In this document: positions 17,756-26,937 of the stretch, piece by piece
How positions within the stretch are numbered: position 1 is the stretch's first letter
How the letters are laid out: each line of letters starts with the position of its first letter
DNA from: DATGJX01 sp963830545
GTDB taxonomy: Bacteria > Vulcanimicrobiota > Vulcanimicrobiia > Vulcanimicrobiales > Vulcanimicrobiaceae
Direction of reading: 5' to 3'
NCBI GenBank assembly: GCA_963830545.1
Contig: CAWHMK010000001.1
Location: forward strand, 1,922,001-1,986,000
DNA: 64,000 nucleotides
Position numbers and translations under genes: made by a program
The notes under the pieces: model-generated
Databases searched by the model: none
Seen by the model: the letters and a program-made list of their open reading frames with translations, nothing else
What the model was told of the DNA's origin: nothing

Positions 17756-18763
17756 ATGCGAGACCCTCGTATACAGGCCTTAGTTTTTCTATTGGGTGCC
17801 GCCGCACTTGCGGGATGTTCAGCGCAAGGCGCGCGAACCGTGCCGCAAGATGTAGCGTACCAGCCGGTTTCACACAGTGGACCGGCCATGCAAGCGCCGC
17901 CGACTCGTCATCCGATGGATACGCACGGCGGACCGGTGGGCTTCCTTTTCGGAACGCTCGACATGCTTCTCGGTGATTCTGCGCCGGTCATCGACGGCAA
18001 GCCGCTGGCGCATTTCTACATCGGCGTGCGCGAAATCGATGCCATTGCCGACGGGCAGAGCGTAACGCTCGGCGTTGCGCAGACCCCGTACCAGATGGAT
18101 TTGCTGCAGTATCAGAACGGCAGCACGGATTGGATGACGCAAACCGACGTCGCCGCGCAGACGTACTCGCAGTTGCGATTCGTCATCGACGCGGCCAGCA
18201 CCCAAGCGGTTTTCACGGACGGAACATCCGCGCCCGTGGCGATCGATTCGGGTTCTTCGCAGAGTTCCGTGGGGCTCGGGTCCTCGACGGCCACCGCGCC
18301 GGATCAGTCTAACCCGGGTGCGGTCGACGTCACCGTGACGACTCCGTTTACGGTGCAATCCGGCGCAGACGCCCTGGCCGGCGACTTCAATCTCATGGAA
18401 TCGCTCAATGCGGGCAGCGGAGCACTCAGCCTGCGACCCACCATCGCACTTGCCAACGGTGCAGGTCAAATCAACGGAACAGTACTCAACCAAAACGGCA
18501 GTGCCGTGCAAAACGCCACCGTCGTAGCGTTCGGTTCCAACGGCTCGGCCGTGAATACGACCGCGACGGACGCGAACGGTGCATTCAATCTGCACGCGCT
18601 TCCGGCAGACACCTATCAGCTCGTCATTTACAACACGTACACGAATGCGGCGGGCGAGACGATTTCCGCATCGGGGCAAAGCTCCGGGGGCGGAACGGTC
18701 AACGGACCATCGGTCTCGCTTAGCGCGGGAGGCAACGTTTCCACCGGAACCATCGGCGACTAA
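17756..18763 (+). CDS. DUF4382-like lipoprotein with carboxypeptidase-regulatory domain
   Basis: A 335-residue lipoprotein: signal peptide ending at the lipobox LAGC (cysteine 21). Residues about 60-230 resemble DUF4382 (VGFLFGTLDMLLGDSAPVID, HFYIGVREIDAI, YSQLRFVIDA). Residues about 245-330 form a CarboxypepD_reg-like beta sandwich (GQINGTVLNQNGSAVQNATV, DANGAFNLHALPADTYQLVI). The Ser/Thr/Gly-rich linkers are typical of surface-exposed proteins. It follows a strong promoter and precedes the TPR/LuxR gene by about 30 bases. It is probably anchored in the envelope; ligand unknown. Confidence 0.8.
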   Translation: MRDPRIQALVFLLGAAALAGCSAQGARTVPQDVAYQPVSHSGPAMQAPPTRHPMDTHGGPVGFLFGTLDMLLGDSAPVIDGKPLAHFYIGVREIDAIADGQSVTLGVAQTPYQMDLLQYQNGSTDWMTQTDVAAQTYSQLRFVIDAASTQAVFTDGTSAPVAIDSGSSQSSVGLGSSTATAPDQSNPGAVDVTVTTPFTVQSGADALAGDFNLMESLNAGSGALSLRPTIALANGAGQINGTVLNQNGSAVQNATVVAFGSNGSAVNTTATDANGAFNLHALPADTYQLVIYNTYTNAAGETISASGQSSGGGTVNGPSVSLSAGGNVSTGTIGD

Positions 18764-18796
18764 CGCACTCACGCTCAAGAATTGACGGGCAATTAT

Positions 18797-20356
18797 ATGC
18801 AAGGGATGAATGCGGTAACGGGTGCGCAGGCCGCAGATCTGCTTGAACGGGCGCTGGAGGCCGATCGCCGAGCAAGGCGTGACGATGCTCTGGAACTCCT
18901 GGCAGACTGCGAGAACTGGCCCGAACCCTACAACGAGAACGGACTACTGCTGCGCGCAGATGTCGTCGGCACACGTGACGCGATCACGGGCCTGCAACAA
19001 CTGGCTTCGCATGCCGAGTCCTTCACCTCCCCCGACGGGCGCATCGGCTATCTGATCGGATCGGCGCGCGCATACATGAAAGCGCGCAATCTCGATGCGG
19101 CAGAAGCGATGCTCGAAAATGCGCAGAGTTCGCTGCATGCCGGCAGCGACGCTCGCAAGCACGAACTCGCCTACGCGCGTGCTCGGATGCAATGGAACCG
19201 CCGGGAGTACGATCCTCAAAGCGAAGCAATCGCATTGGCGATGCGCTCCGCAGATCCGGCAGTGCGCTTCACTGCGCTCAACTTGCGTGCATGGATGCAC
19301 GCCGGCCTGGAAGACTACCGCTCGCAACTCACGGACCTGCTCGAATGCGTGCGTCTGTATCAAGAGCAAGGGCATCGCTGCGGGCTCGAATCCGTCGCCC
19401 GCTCGCTGCAGTCGACGCTCATGCTCGGGTGGGAACTCCATGACACCGATGCGGTAAAGCAGGCCGAGGGTGCATTCGACACGATCGAGTGGACCCCGGA
19501 GATTCAAGTTCCACGGTTCCTGAGCTTACGGGCACTGGCGTGGCACTCGTTCCTCCAGGGAGATTCGGCGCGCGCTCAGTGGCTGTTCAAGGACTCGAAG
19601 GACCTCGCTCCGAGCGCCGCATGGAAAGTGATGGCGCATGTGGACCGCGCGTACGTCGCGCGCATCAACTCCAACGAAGCGTGGGCCGCCGAGGAACTGC
19701 ACGAAGCGCACGCGATTGCGCGTACGGTCGATTGGCACACGACTCGCGACGAAGAGCGCATGGCGCTCATCACGCTGGCCGTGCTCTTCGCTCCGCTCGA
19801 CCTCGGATACGCGCAGCGGTACGTCTCGACGTACATCGAGCTCGGTCCAAATAGTCTGAACCCCAATATTGAAGCATCGCACGAGTCCCGGCGCAGTATA
19901 GCGTATGAAAAATACGCTGCCGGGCGCGTGCACGCGATGCTCGGGAATACCAGCCTTGCGGTTCGCACGCTGGAAAGCGCATACGAGACGTTCACGCAAA
20001 TCGAACACGATTTCCGTGCATCGCTCGCAGCGCAGGCGCTTTACGAATTGACCGGTACGGACCGGTGGCTCGAAAACGCCCGCGCGCATACGCTCAAGTT
20101 CCCGAACAGCGCGCTCGCCAAGCGCCTAGGCGATGGCGGATGTGCAAAGACGGACACGTCGCTTCCGGGAATCGGTGCAACGCAACGCCAGATCGCAAGA
20201 GCGTTCTGTCAGGGCGTGGACGAGTCGGAACTCTCGCACCGGTTCAGCAGAAGCACGTTTACGATACGCAAACAACTAGAGGAGATCTATGCCGCCCTCG
20301 GCGTGCGATCGCGCGCCGGCCTGCGCGACGAATTGCTTCGCCGGGGCTTAATGTGA
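18797..20356 (+). CDS. TPR-repeat regulator with LuxR-type HTH
   Basis: About 519 residues. Most of the protein is TPR-like helical repeats. The C-terminal 65 residues (GIGATQRQIARAFCQGVDES, then RSTFTIRKQLEEIYAALGVR) match a LuxR/GerE helix-turn-helix: a degenerate recognition region followed by the usual LGVRSRAGL dimer helix. I took the ATG at 18797; a TTG at 18782 and an ATG at 18806 are alternatives. No receiver or ATPase domain is seen. The stop overlaps the GTG of the GGDEF-EAL gene, so the pair is coupled and the regulator may act on, or with, c-di-GMP signalling. Confidence 0.72.
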   Translation: MQGMNAVTGAQAADLLERALEADRRARRDDALELLADCENWPEPYNENGLLLRADVVGTRDAITGLQQLASHAESFTSPDGRIGYLIGSARAYMKARNLDAAEAMLENAQSSLHAGSDARKHELAYARARMQWNRREYDPQSEAIALAMRSADPAVRFTALNLRAWMHAGLEDYRSQLTDLLECVRLYQEQGHRCGLESVARSLQSTLMLGWELHDTDAVKQAEGAFDTIEWTPEIQVPRFLSLRALAWHSFLQGDSARAQWLFKDSKDLAPSAAWKVMAHVDRAYVARINSNEAWAAEELHEAHAIARTVDWHTTRDEERMALITLAVLFAPLDLGYAQRYVSTYIELGPNSLNPNIEASHESRRSIAYEKYAAGRVHAMLGNTSLAVRTLESAYETFTQIEHDFRASLAAQALYELTGTDRWLENARAHTLKFPNSALAKRLGDGGCAKTDTSLPGIGATQRQIARAFCQGVDESELSHRFSRSTFTIRKQLEEIYAALGVRSRAGLRDELLRRGLM

Positions 20357-22580
20357 GGATCCGCCTCTCGATGCTCGCCCGCGCCGTGGTGTTCACGGCG
20401 CTGGCGGTCGGGTGCGTTGCGGCGCTGCTCGCCGGAACGTTCTCCAACGTCGATCGCATGCTGCTCATGATAGGGGCAGTCTTCGCCGGTACGCTCATTA
20501 CCGCATCGGCGAAGCTGCTCCTGATCGACGGCGTCGAGTCCATGAATGCGCTCATCGAAAAACGCTACAGCGTACTCGAGAGCATTCCGGACGCATTTTT
20601 CATCTTAGATCACACCTTCCGGTTCACTCACGCGAACGAGCGAGCCGAAAGTATTTTCGACCGGAGCGCCGACGCACTCGTAGGCAAGCGAATCGAGGAA
20701 ATCCTCGATCCGCTTGCCTCCGAATTGCTGCCGGAGATTCATCGAGCCGCTCAGCGCGGAATGCCGCTGGAGCGGCTGCAGTATTTCCCAGCCACGAAAC
20801 GCTGGGTGGAGATTCGCATTCAGCCCGCGCGGGACGAAGTACTGGTCTACTTGCGCGACGTTTCGGAGCGCAAGAAAGCCGAAATGAACACGCGCGAGCA
20901 GGAACGGCGCCTGCGGCTGTTGCTCGCACAGGTTCCCGCCGTGCTCTTCACGGTCGACCTGGACATGAAGATTACGTCGGTTGCCGGCGCCTCGCTCAGC
21001 GAACAGGAACTTTCCGAAGAAGCGCTCATCGGCGCTCCGTTCGAAACGCTTCTGGCGGGACACGAGCAGCGTCTGTCGTGCATCGCTTCCGTGCAGCGCG
21101 TTCTTTCGGGCGAAGCCGTTTCATATGAAACGCAGGTTCACGATCGCTGGCTGCAAAACGACGTCGAACCGCTGCGCGACGCGCAGGGTAAGGTGATTGG
21201 TGCGGTCGGCGTCATGCTCGACGTCACGGAGTTCCGTTCGAATGCGGAACGTTTCGCGCAACTCGCGCGTCAGGACGTCATGACGGGATTGCCGAACCGC
21301 CTGGCACTGGAAGAACGGCTGCCGGGCCAGCTCGAGCGGGCGTTGCAAAATAATGAGTCGGTCGCCGTGCTGTTCGTCGACCTCGATCGTTTCAAGAACA
21401 TCAACGACACGCTCGGACATCGCGTCGGCGACGAATTGCTTCGCATCGTTTCGCAGCGTATGCAGGGCCGAATCGACAACCGCGGCACGATTTTCCGCCC
21501 GGGCGGGGACGAATTCGTCATCGTCATCGACGGAATTAAGCACAAGCGCACCGTGGCCGCGATTTCGATGGAAGTTCTTCAAGCGTTTGCCGCGCCGTTC
21601 GAAGTCGACGGCCGCGAGCTGTTCGTCAGCGCAAGTTTGGGTGCGAGCATCTATCCGCAAAATGCGCAGACGCCCGACGAACTCATCGCGTTTGCCGATT
21701 CGGCAATGTATCGCGCGAAAGAAGCCGGCCGCAACAACGCAAAATTTTATGACGGCACGATGCACGCGCACGTGCTCGAACGCATGGGCTTGGAGCAGGA
21801 TTTGCGCCAGGCGCTCATCCGCAACGAACTTCACCTCATGTATCAGCCGATCGTCGACATGGCCACGCGGCGTATCGTCGCCGCGGAAGCCCTGCTGCGC
21901 TGGCAGCATCCGCTGCTCGGCGAAATGCCGCCGCAATCGTTCATTCCCATTGCGGAAGAGACTGGCGTCATCGTCGAGATCAGTCGCTGGGTACTGCGCG
22001 AAGCGTGTAAGAATGCGGCGCGTATACGCCGCGACGGAGCTTCCGATTTCCGCATCAGCGTCAATCTCTCGCCGCGCGATTTCTACGAGCAGGACCTAGC
22101 CGCGACCCTCGCGTCAGTGCTCGCGGAAACCGGCTTGCCGCCGGAAGCGCTGGATCTGGAAGTGACGGAGAACGTCGTGCTCAACGATTTGGCGCTCGAA
22201 ACGCTGCAGCGCATTGCGAACATGCACGTAAACATCGTCGTGGACGATTTCGGCACGGGTACAGCTCGCTCAGTTACATCAAGCGTCTTCCGGTCAAAGC
22301 GATCAAAATCGACAAGAGCTTCATCGACGACGTAGCCATCGATCCGTACGACCAAGGCATCGTCAAAGCGATCACGACGCTCGGCAACACGTTGGGCCTG
22401 CGGATCATCGCCGAAGGCATCGAATCGGAGTTGCAGTACGACTTCTTGCGTTCGCTCAAGTGCGAGCACGCGCAGGGGTACTTCTTTTACCGGCCGCAGA
22501 CGTGGAGCAACTTCGTCACGATTCTGCAGCGAAACGGTGAAGTCACTCCCACCGGCGTCGTCATTCCGCTGTACGGGTAG
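20353..22580 (+). CDS. PAS-GGDEF-EAL c-di-GMP turnover protein (frameshifted)
   Basis: About 742 residues after repair. Two N-terminal membrane segments (MLARAVVFTALAVGCVAALL and a second ending SAKLLLI) precede two PAS domains (about residues 70-290), an intact GGDEF domain (PGGDEFVIVI) and an EAL domain (AAEALLRW, DDFGTG). Near 22258-22260 the sequence reads GGTACAGC where GGTTACAGC is expected; adding a T restores DDFGTGYSSLSYIKRLPVKA and the rest of EAL to 22580. As given, the frame stops at 22335. Both catalytic motifs are intact, so dual cyclase/phosphodiesterase activity is possible. The start GTG overlaps the upstream stop as GTGA. Confidence 0.85.
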
Positions 22581-23988
22581 AGCGCAAGACGAGGACGTCG
22601 CCGAACCGGCACACGATGGAAAAGTGCCGGTTTCGGCGCGCGGTGCGCAGCGGCGGCAGAACGTACGTGTCGACGTACCGGTTGCGCCAGTCGCGCGAGA
22701 ACACGACATATCCCGCGAAGCGATTCGCGCCGGCCTCGATGTTCGTCGATCGCGGAAAGATGAGCGCGAAGTGCGAGAACCATTCGTCGTGCGTGGCGAC
22801 GGGCGCGTCGTGCGGAACACATTCGAACGCGCGGATGACATTCGCAGACTGCTGGTAGGGCGCGCGCGAAAGGTAATGCGCGGGATGCATCGGATCGAAA
22901 CCGATTAGCACCAACACGCAGATGCATATGGCCGCGATCCACCATCGCCGGGCGACGTTGTCATCGCGCGAAGCTGCCAGCCGCACGAGCGCCCAAGCCG
23001 CGCCGAGCAGCAGCCACGGCGCCCACAGCAGCGCGTAGTGGTTTCCCATGCGCCAAGCCAGCGAATTACTCGCGAGCAGTACGCCGGCGAAACCCGGGAA
23101 CGCGAGCCAGGTCCACCGCGTGAGAAACGGCAGGAACGCCAGAGGCGCAAATGCTTCGAGAAGATACGTCAGGCGCCCGAACGTGAGAACGGAACGCGCG
23201 AGCGCCAGCGGATGCGTGAAGACGGACAGCGCGGTCTGCACGGGCCCGTACGCAAATGGATAGTCGTAAAAATGGGTCGGCGCCCAGCCGCCTGCGCGCG
23301 GTACGATCGCGAACGCGTAGAAGGTCAGCGCCGCGGCGGAGGCTAGTGCGAGGCCGCATCCCGCAATGGCTAGATGCTGTGGTTCGATGGGTTCGCCGCG
23401 CAGCAAACCAGTCTGCGCGCTCCTGCGTTTCGCGATGCCGATGACGGCGAGCGCTGCGCCGATGACGATCAAATCGACGCAGACGTCTTCGCGAACCAGC
23501 ACGACTGCAATCGCAAAGATTGTAAACCACAGCCAGCGCGCGCGATCCGCCGCCCAAAAGAGCGCAAGAGCGAGGACCGGATAGAATGCGAGTTCGTGGA
23601 ACTCTTCGAATGCGGTCGCGAGCAGCGGCGGATACATCAGCGCGAGAATTCCGACGCGCGCGCCCCACGTTTCGCCTGCATACGGTGCAACGATTGCGGC
23701 GAGCGGAACGGCGCAGAGGGCGATCAGGAAGACCTGCACGAGCTGTATCGACAGCGGCGAGCGTGTAACGGCGACGAACGGCCAGAGCACCGCCAAAATC
23801 GGCGACCAGTGGAAACGGAAATGCGTTCCGTGTTCGGGCCCGTCGGTAAAACCGTGGAACGCGTTCAGCGCGATTTGGGCGAATGTGCCGGTGTCGGTGC
23901 CATAGCTCCAGACATTCCAGCGCATGAGCGCCAGAACGATCATCACACCCGCGACGATGATAATGGCCGCGCCGAGCGAGCGTCTCAT
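22561..23988 (-). CDS. DUF2079-family polytopic membrane protein
   Basis: A 475-residue inner-membrane protein with about ten hydrophobic helices. It starts MRRSLGAAIIIVAGVMIVLA and continues with YGTDTGTFAQIALNAFHGF, typical of DUF2079 proteins, which resemble GT-C glycosyltransferases. FEEFHELAFYPVLALALFWA is a conserved acidic/histidine segment, and a periplasmic C-terminal part (HDEWFSHFALIFPRS) follows the helices. The open frame extends 54 residues upstream, but those residues are the antisense of tRNA-Thr, so the ATG at 23988 is preferred. It overlaps the convergent GGDEF-EAL gene by 20 bases at the 3' end. Confidence 0.82.
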   Translation of the reverse strand: MRRSLGAAIIIVAGVMIVLALMRWNVWSYGTDTGTFAQIALNAFHGFTDGPEHGTHFRFHWSPILAVLWPFVAVTRSPLSIQLVQVFLIALCAVPLAAIVAPYAGETWGARVGILALMYPPLLATAFEEFHELAFYPVLALALFWAADRARWLWFTIFAIAVVLVREDVCVDLIVIGAALAVIGIAKRRSAQTGLLRGEPIEPQHLAIAGCGLALASAAALTFYAFAIVPRAGGWAPTHFYDYPFAYGPVQTALSVFTHPLALARSVLTFGRLTYLLEAFAPLAFLPFLTRWTWLAFPGFAGVLLASNSLAWRMGNHYALLWAPWLLLGAAWALVRLAASRDDNVARRWWIAAICICVLVLIGFDPMHPAHYLSRAPYQQSANVIRAFECVPHDAPVATHDEWFSHFALIFPRSTNIEAGANRFAGYVVFSRDWRNRYVDTYVLPPLRTARRNRHFSIVCRFGDVLVLRSTRTAE

Positions 23989-24051
23989 GGCGCGCCTTTT
24001 CGCACCCGGCAGGGGCGGCACCCGGTGGCGCGAATCTAAGCGGGTCGCCAC

Positions 24052-24124
24052 GCCGACGTAGCTCAGTTGGTAGAGCAGCTGTTTCGTAAATAGCAGGTCG
24101 CCGGTTCGAGTCCGGCCGTCGGCT
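24052..24124 (+). tRNA. tRNA-Thr (anticodon CGT)
   Basis: A complete cloverleaf: acceptor GCCGACG pairs with CGTCGGC; D arm GCTC-AGTTGGTA-GAGC; anticodon stem GCTGT/ATAGC with loop TTCGTAA (anticodon CGT, reading ACG); T arm GCCGG-TTCGAGT-CCGGC. The discriminator is T and CCA is not encoded. A strong terminator follows 14 bases downstream. Confidence 0.95.
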
Positions 24125-24137
24125 CGGAGTTCGAGAG

Positions 24138-24163
24138 AGCCTCGCTTCACGCGGGGCTTTTTT
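24138..24163 (+). terminator. Rho-independent terminator after tRNA-Thr
   Basis: AGCCTCGC-TTCAC-GCGGGGCT forms an 8-bp stem (one T-G pair) followed directly by TTTTTT at 24158-24163. Confidence 0.88.
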
Positions 24164-24207
24164 GCGGAATGTCGATTCGAGGCGCCGGCGTTCGACGTAT
24201 GAGTAGA

Positions 24208-24227
24208 AGGGGCCGTTTGGAGCCCCT
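24208..24227 (+). other. Hairpin in the leader of the DoxX-like gene
   Basis: AGGGGC-CGTTTGGA-GCCCCT gives a 6-bp perfect stem, ending 16 bases upstream of the DoxX-like start codon and just before its GGAG ribosome site. No T tract follows. It could modulate translation or be incidental. Confidence 0.3.
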
Positions 24228-24243
24228 GCCACGGAGAAATCGC

Positions 24244-24615
24244 ATGATCGTCGCATCGACTGTGTCCCGGATTCTTCTCGGTCTGATCTTCACGCTGGCC
24301 GGCATCTTACCGCTTCTCTTCGGAAATCCGCCACCGCAGCCGGGGATGATGGGTGTGCTGAGCACCGCGCTGTATCAGAGCCATTGGATATTTTTTATCG
24401 CATTTGCGCAGTTCACGGCGGGTGTATTGTTGTTGGTGAACCGCTACGTGCCCGTTGCGCTCATCATCCTCGCGGGATTCCTCTACAATAGTCTCGCGTT
24501 CCACATCCTCACGTCGCCGGCCGTGCTGCCGATGCCGTTGCTCGTTCTCGTCATGTGGCTGCTGGTCGCACTTCGTTACCGCGAGCGCTTCGCTCCGATT
24601 TTCGCACCCCGGTAA
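24244..24615 (+). CDS. DoxX-like membrane protein
   Basis: A 123-residue protein with four hydrophobic helices: ILLGLIFTLAGILPLLFG, WIFFIAFAQFTAGVLLLV, VPVALIILAGFLYNSLAF and LPLLVLVMWLLVALRYRERF. Length and helix pattern fit the DoxX/YphA-like family. I chose the ATG at 24244 because of the GGAGAAA ribosome site just upstream; the open frame extends 25 codons further but is arginine-rich. It lies between the tRNA terminator and the methyltransferase gene. Function in this family is ill defined (redox or quinone-related proposals). Confidence 0.75.
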   Translation: MIVASTVSRILLGLIFTLAGILPLLFGNPPPQPGMMGVLSTALYQSHWIFFIAFAQFTAGVLLLVNRYVPVALIILAGFLYNSLAFHILTSPAVLPMPLLVLVMWLLVALRYRERFAPIFAPR

Positions 24616-24627
24616 AATGACAGGCGT

Positions 24628-25476
24628 ATGGCATGGGCGCGAGCAATGCTTGTGTCCATGGCCGTCGCTTTACAGCAGGGCGAGTTCGCGCAGGCGCTGC
24701 CCCCGCCGCTCAAATGGGCCGGCGGAAAGCGCTGGCTCGTGGCGCACTTGCTGCAGTACTGGATTGGTCACCGGCACCGCCGCCTGGTCGAGCCGTTCGC
24801 GGGCGGGCTTGCGATCACGCTGGGCTTGCTTCCGCGACGGGCGTTGCTGAACGACGCCAATCCACATTTGATTTCCTTCTATCGTTGGCTCCAGCGGGGG
24901 CTCGTTCTTCGCAGCACCGGCATCGAGTTCGAAAACGATCGAGCGGTGTACGCCCGCAACCGCACGCGTTTCAACGAACTCATCCGCGAGGGCGAAAGCG
25001 ACAGCGCGGAGGCCGCAGCGCTATTCTATTATTTGAACCGCACGGGGTATAACGGTTTGTGCCGTTTCAACGCGCGCGGTTTCTTCAACGTACCGTTCGG
25101 GCGCTACAAGCAACCGCCGTACCGGGATGATTTCGAGGCGTACCGCCGATTGCTGTCGGCGTATGATCTGACGCAGGGCGACTTCCAGCACATGAACATC
25201 GAGCCTGCGGATTTCGTCTACGCCGATCCGCCGTACGACGTCGAATTCACGTCGTACTCCGCGGGCGGATTCGCGTGGGAGGATCAGAAACGTCTCGCGC
25301 AGTGGCTCGCCCAACATCCCGGTCCCGTCGTCGCTTCGAACCAAGCGACGCCCAGAATACTGCGGTTGTATCGCAAACTGAAGTTCGAGATCCGCGTGGT
25401 CGATGCTCCGCGGCGCATCAGCTGCGACGGCAATCGCGACGACGCGAAAGAAATGATCGCCGTGAGGAACCTCTGA
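24628..25476 (+). CDS. D12-class adenine-specific DNA methyltransferase (Dam-like)
   Basis: A 282-residue N6-adenine methyltransferase. LKWAGGKRWLVAHLL and VEPFAGGLAITLGL form the S-adenosylmethionine site (Dam order, F-x-G-G), LNDANPHLISFYRWLQ is the adjacent strand, and VYADPPYDVEFTSYSAGGF carries the catalytic DPPY motif at about 197-200. The segment YLNRTGYNGLCRFNARGFFN is typical of Dam/DpnM relatives. Its TGA overlaps the ATG of the nuclease-like gene by one base (TGATG). Together they look like a type II restriction-modification pair. Dam-type relatives mostly recognise GATC, but the recognition site here cannot be read from sequence. Confidence 0.88.
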   Translation: MAWARAMLVSMAVALQQGEFAQALPPPLKWAGGKRWLVAHLLQYWIGHRHRRLVEPFAGGLAITLGLLPRRALLNDANPHLISFYRWLQRGLVLRSTGIEFENDRAVYARNRTRFNELIREGESDSAEAAALFYYLNRTGYNGLCRFNARGFFNVPFGRYKQPPYRDDFEAYRRLLSAYDLTQGDFQHMNIEPADFVYADPPYDVEFTSYSAGGFAWEDQKRLAQWLAQHPGPVVASNQATPRILRLYRKLKFEIRVVDAPRRISCDGNRDDAKEMIAVRNL

Positions 25477-25922
25477 TGGGCATGCTTTTTCCCGGTAGCC
25501 TGGGCACGAAAACCGGCTCGACGCTCGAAGTCAGCGTCGAAGCGGTTCTGCTGAACAACAGTTATGCCGTACGCAAACAGCAGATCGTGGGCAGCAAGCC
25601 GGGAGGCGGACGTCACAAGGCCGACATCGTCGGAATGCGCCCGAACGGTTCGCAATTCTTGGTTTCGCTGAAGTGGCAGCAAACGACCGGAAGCGCCGAG
25701 GAGAAGATTCCGTTCGAGGTCATCAAGTTGCTGCACGCGCTGCGCGAAAATCCCGCGATGTACGACAAGGCCTACATTGTGGTGGGCGGCGATGGATTTA
25801 CCGCCGGCCTCGTGGACTTTTATCTCTCCGAAGAATTCCGCTCCTACATTCGCGATTCGGAGAAAATCGAAATTCTTACGCTGAACGACGTCATCAAGCG
25901 GGCAAATCGAGGAGCCCTCTAA
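25476..25922 (+). CDS. PD-(D/E)XK-like nuclease, probable restriction partner
   Basis: A 148-residue protein beginning MGMLFPGSLGTKTGSTLEVS. The core resembles a PD-(D/E)XK fold: an acidic residue in HKADIVGM, then a strand ending in SLKWQQ, where the (D/E)xK position is occupied by S-L-K, followed by helix EKIPFEVIKLLHALREN and strand KAYIVVGG. The conserved lysine is present but the middle acidic residue is replaced by serine; such substitutions occur in some restriction enzymes. Overlap with the methyltransferase stop argues for a restriction-modification pair. Nuclease activity is inference. Confidence 0.62.
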   Translation: MGMLFPGSLGTKTGSTLEVSVEAVLLNNSYAVRKQQIVGSKPGGGRHKADIVGMRPNGSQFLVSLKWQQTTGSAEEKIPFEVIKLLHALRENPAMYDKAYIVVGGDGFTAGLVDFYLSEEFRSYIRDSEKIEILTLNDVIKRANRGAL

Positions 25923-25940
25923 ACCGGCGCAGCGTTTCGC

Positions 25941-26453
25941 TTAGGAGCTGTGCGTTCCGCTGCTCGGAACGAAGTCGAGCGCGAGGCCGTCGATGCAGTA
26001 CCGCAGGCCGGTGGGCGGCGGCCCATCATCGAAAACGTGTCCCAAATGTCCGCCGCACTGCCGGCAGTGGACTTCCGTGCGCGGCTCGATCAGATCGTAA
26101 TCGGCGCGCGTGAGAATCGCGTTTTGAAGCGGCCGGTAGAAGCTCGGCCAGCCGTCGCCGCTGTCGTACTTCGTTTTTGAAGAGAATACCGCAAGCGCGC
26201 AGCCCGCGCAGCGGTACGTTCCCGCGCGGTGCTCGGCAAGAAGTGGGCTGCTGTCCGCGGGCTCCGTACCGTTCTGCCGCAAAATGTAGTAGCGATCGGA
26301 ACCGAGAATGCGGCGCCATTCTTCCTCGCTATGCATAACAGCGTAATGCGCCTCGCCCTTCGCGCGCACCGAGGCGGCGCCCCCGAGTGAGGCGATGCCG
26401 AAGATCGCCGCGGCGCGCAGCCATGCAGCGCGCGTTACAGTTTCACGTGACAT
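25941..26453 (-). CDS. msrB: Peptide-methionine (R)-S-oxide reductase, exported
   Basis: A 170-residue MsrB that repairs the R epimer of methionine sulfoxide. Zinc cysteines are in RCAGC and CRQCGGHLGHVF, the substrate region is SGDGWPSFYRPL, and the catalytic cysteine is in GLRYCIDGLAL. The N-terminus AAIFGIASLGGAASVRA looks like a signal peptide, so it probably works in the periplasm, unlike the leaderless MsrA partner. It overlaps msrA by 19 bases, so the two are coupled. Confidence 0.92.
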   Translation of the reverse strand: MSRETVTRAAWLRAAAIFGIASLGGAASVRAKGEAHYAVMHSEEEWRRILGSDRYYILRQNGTEPADSSPLLAEHRAGTYRCAGCALAVFSSKTKYDSGDGWPSFYRPLQNAILTRADYDLIEPRTEVHCRQCGGHLGHVFDDGPPPTGLRYCIDGLALDFVPSSGTHSS

Positions 26454-26911
26454 GCGACCCCGTGCTTTTCGAAATAGCGTTGATGGTACGCTTCAGCCGG
26501 GTAGAATGCCGGTGCGTCTACGATCTCCGTTACGATGGGGCGCGCATTGTCTTGCTGCGCGCGATGCAGGGACGCTTCTGCGAGCGTTCGCTGTTCGTCG
26601 TCATGGACGAAAATGGCGGAACGGTACTGCGAGCCGACGTCCGGGCCTTGCCGGTTCGCCGTCGTCGGGTCGTGGATTTGCCAAAAGACGCGGAGCAGAT
26701 CGTCGTAGCTCACGCGATTCGCGTCGTACGTAACTTGCACCGCTTCCGCGTGTCCGGTCGTGTCGCTGCAGACGTCCTGGTAACTCGGATTCTGCGTATG
26801 ACCGCCGGTGTAGCCGCTGATCGCCTCCAGCACCCCGGGAACTTGCCGGAACGCTCCTTCGACTCCCCAGAAGCATCCCGCCGCGAAGGTCGCCGTTTCG
26901 ATTTTGCTCAT
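26435..26911 (-). CDS. msrA: Peptide-methionine (S)-S-oxide reductase
   Basis: A 158-residue MsrA with the catalytic GCFWGVE motif near residue 13, SGYTGGHTQNPSYQDVCSDT, and DVGSQYRSAIFVHD. The start is the ATG at 26911 (MSKIETATFAAGCFWG); the much longer open frame upstream is a shadow of the substrate-binding protein gene. The only other cysteines are CSDT and the near-C-terminal HGVACHVKL, which may be the resolving cysteine. It lies 26 bases downstream of the peptide ABC operon and overlaps msrB. Confidence 0.94.
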   Translation of the reverse strand: MSKIETATFAAGCFWGVEGAFRQVPGVLEAISGYTGGHTQNPSYQDVCSDTTGHAEAVQVTYDANRVSYDDLLRVFWQIHDPTTANRQGPDVGSQYRSAIFVHDDEQRTLAEASLHRAQQDNARPIVTEIVDAPAFYPAEAYHQRYFEKHGVACHVKL

Positions 26912-26937
26912 ACACCGTAGAAACGCCGCCCAAGCGC

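Noticed and set aside
22561..24150. Longer start for the DUF2079 gene adding 54 residues
   Set aside because: The extra residues are the antisense translation of tRNA-Thr and its terminator; the ATG at 23988 begins a proper membrane helix.
24052..25940. Integrated mobile island at tRNA-Thr
   Set aside because: No integrase, no duplicated tRNA 3' end and no obvious composition change could be seen, so this is kept only as a possibility in the methyltransferase/nuclease finding.
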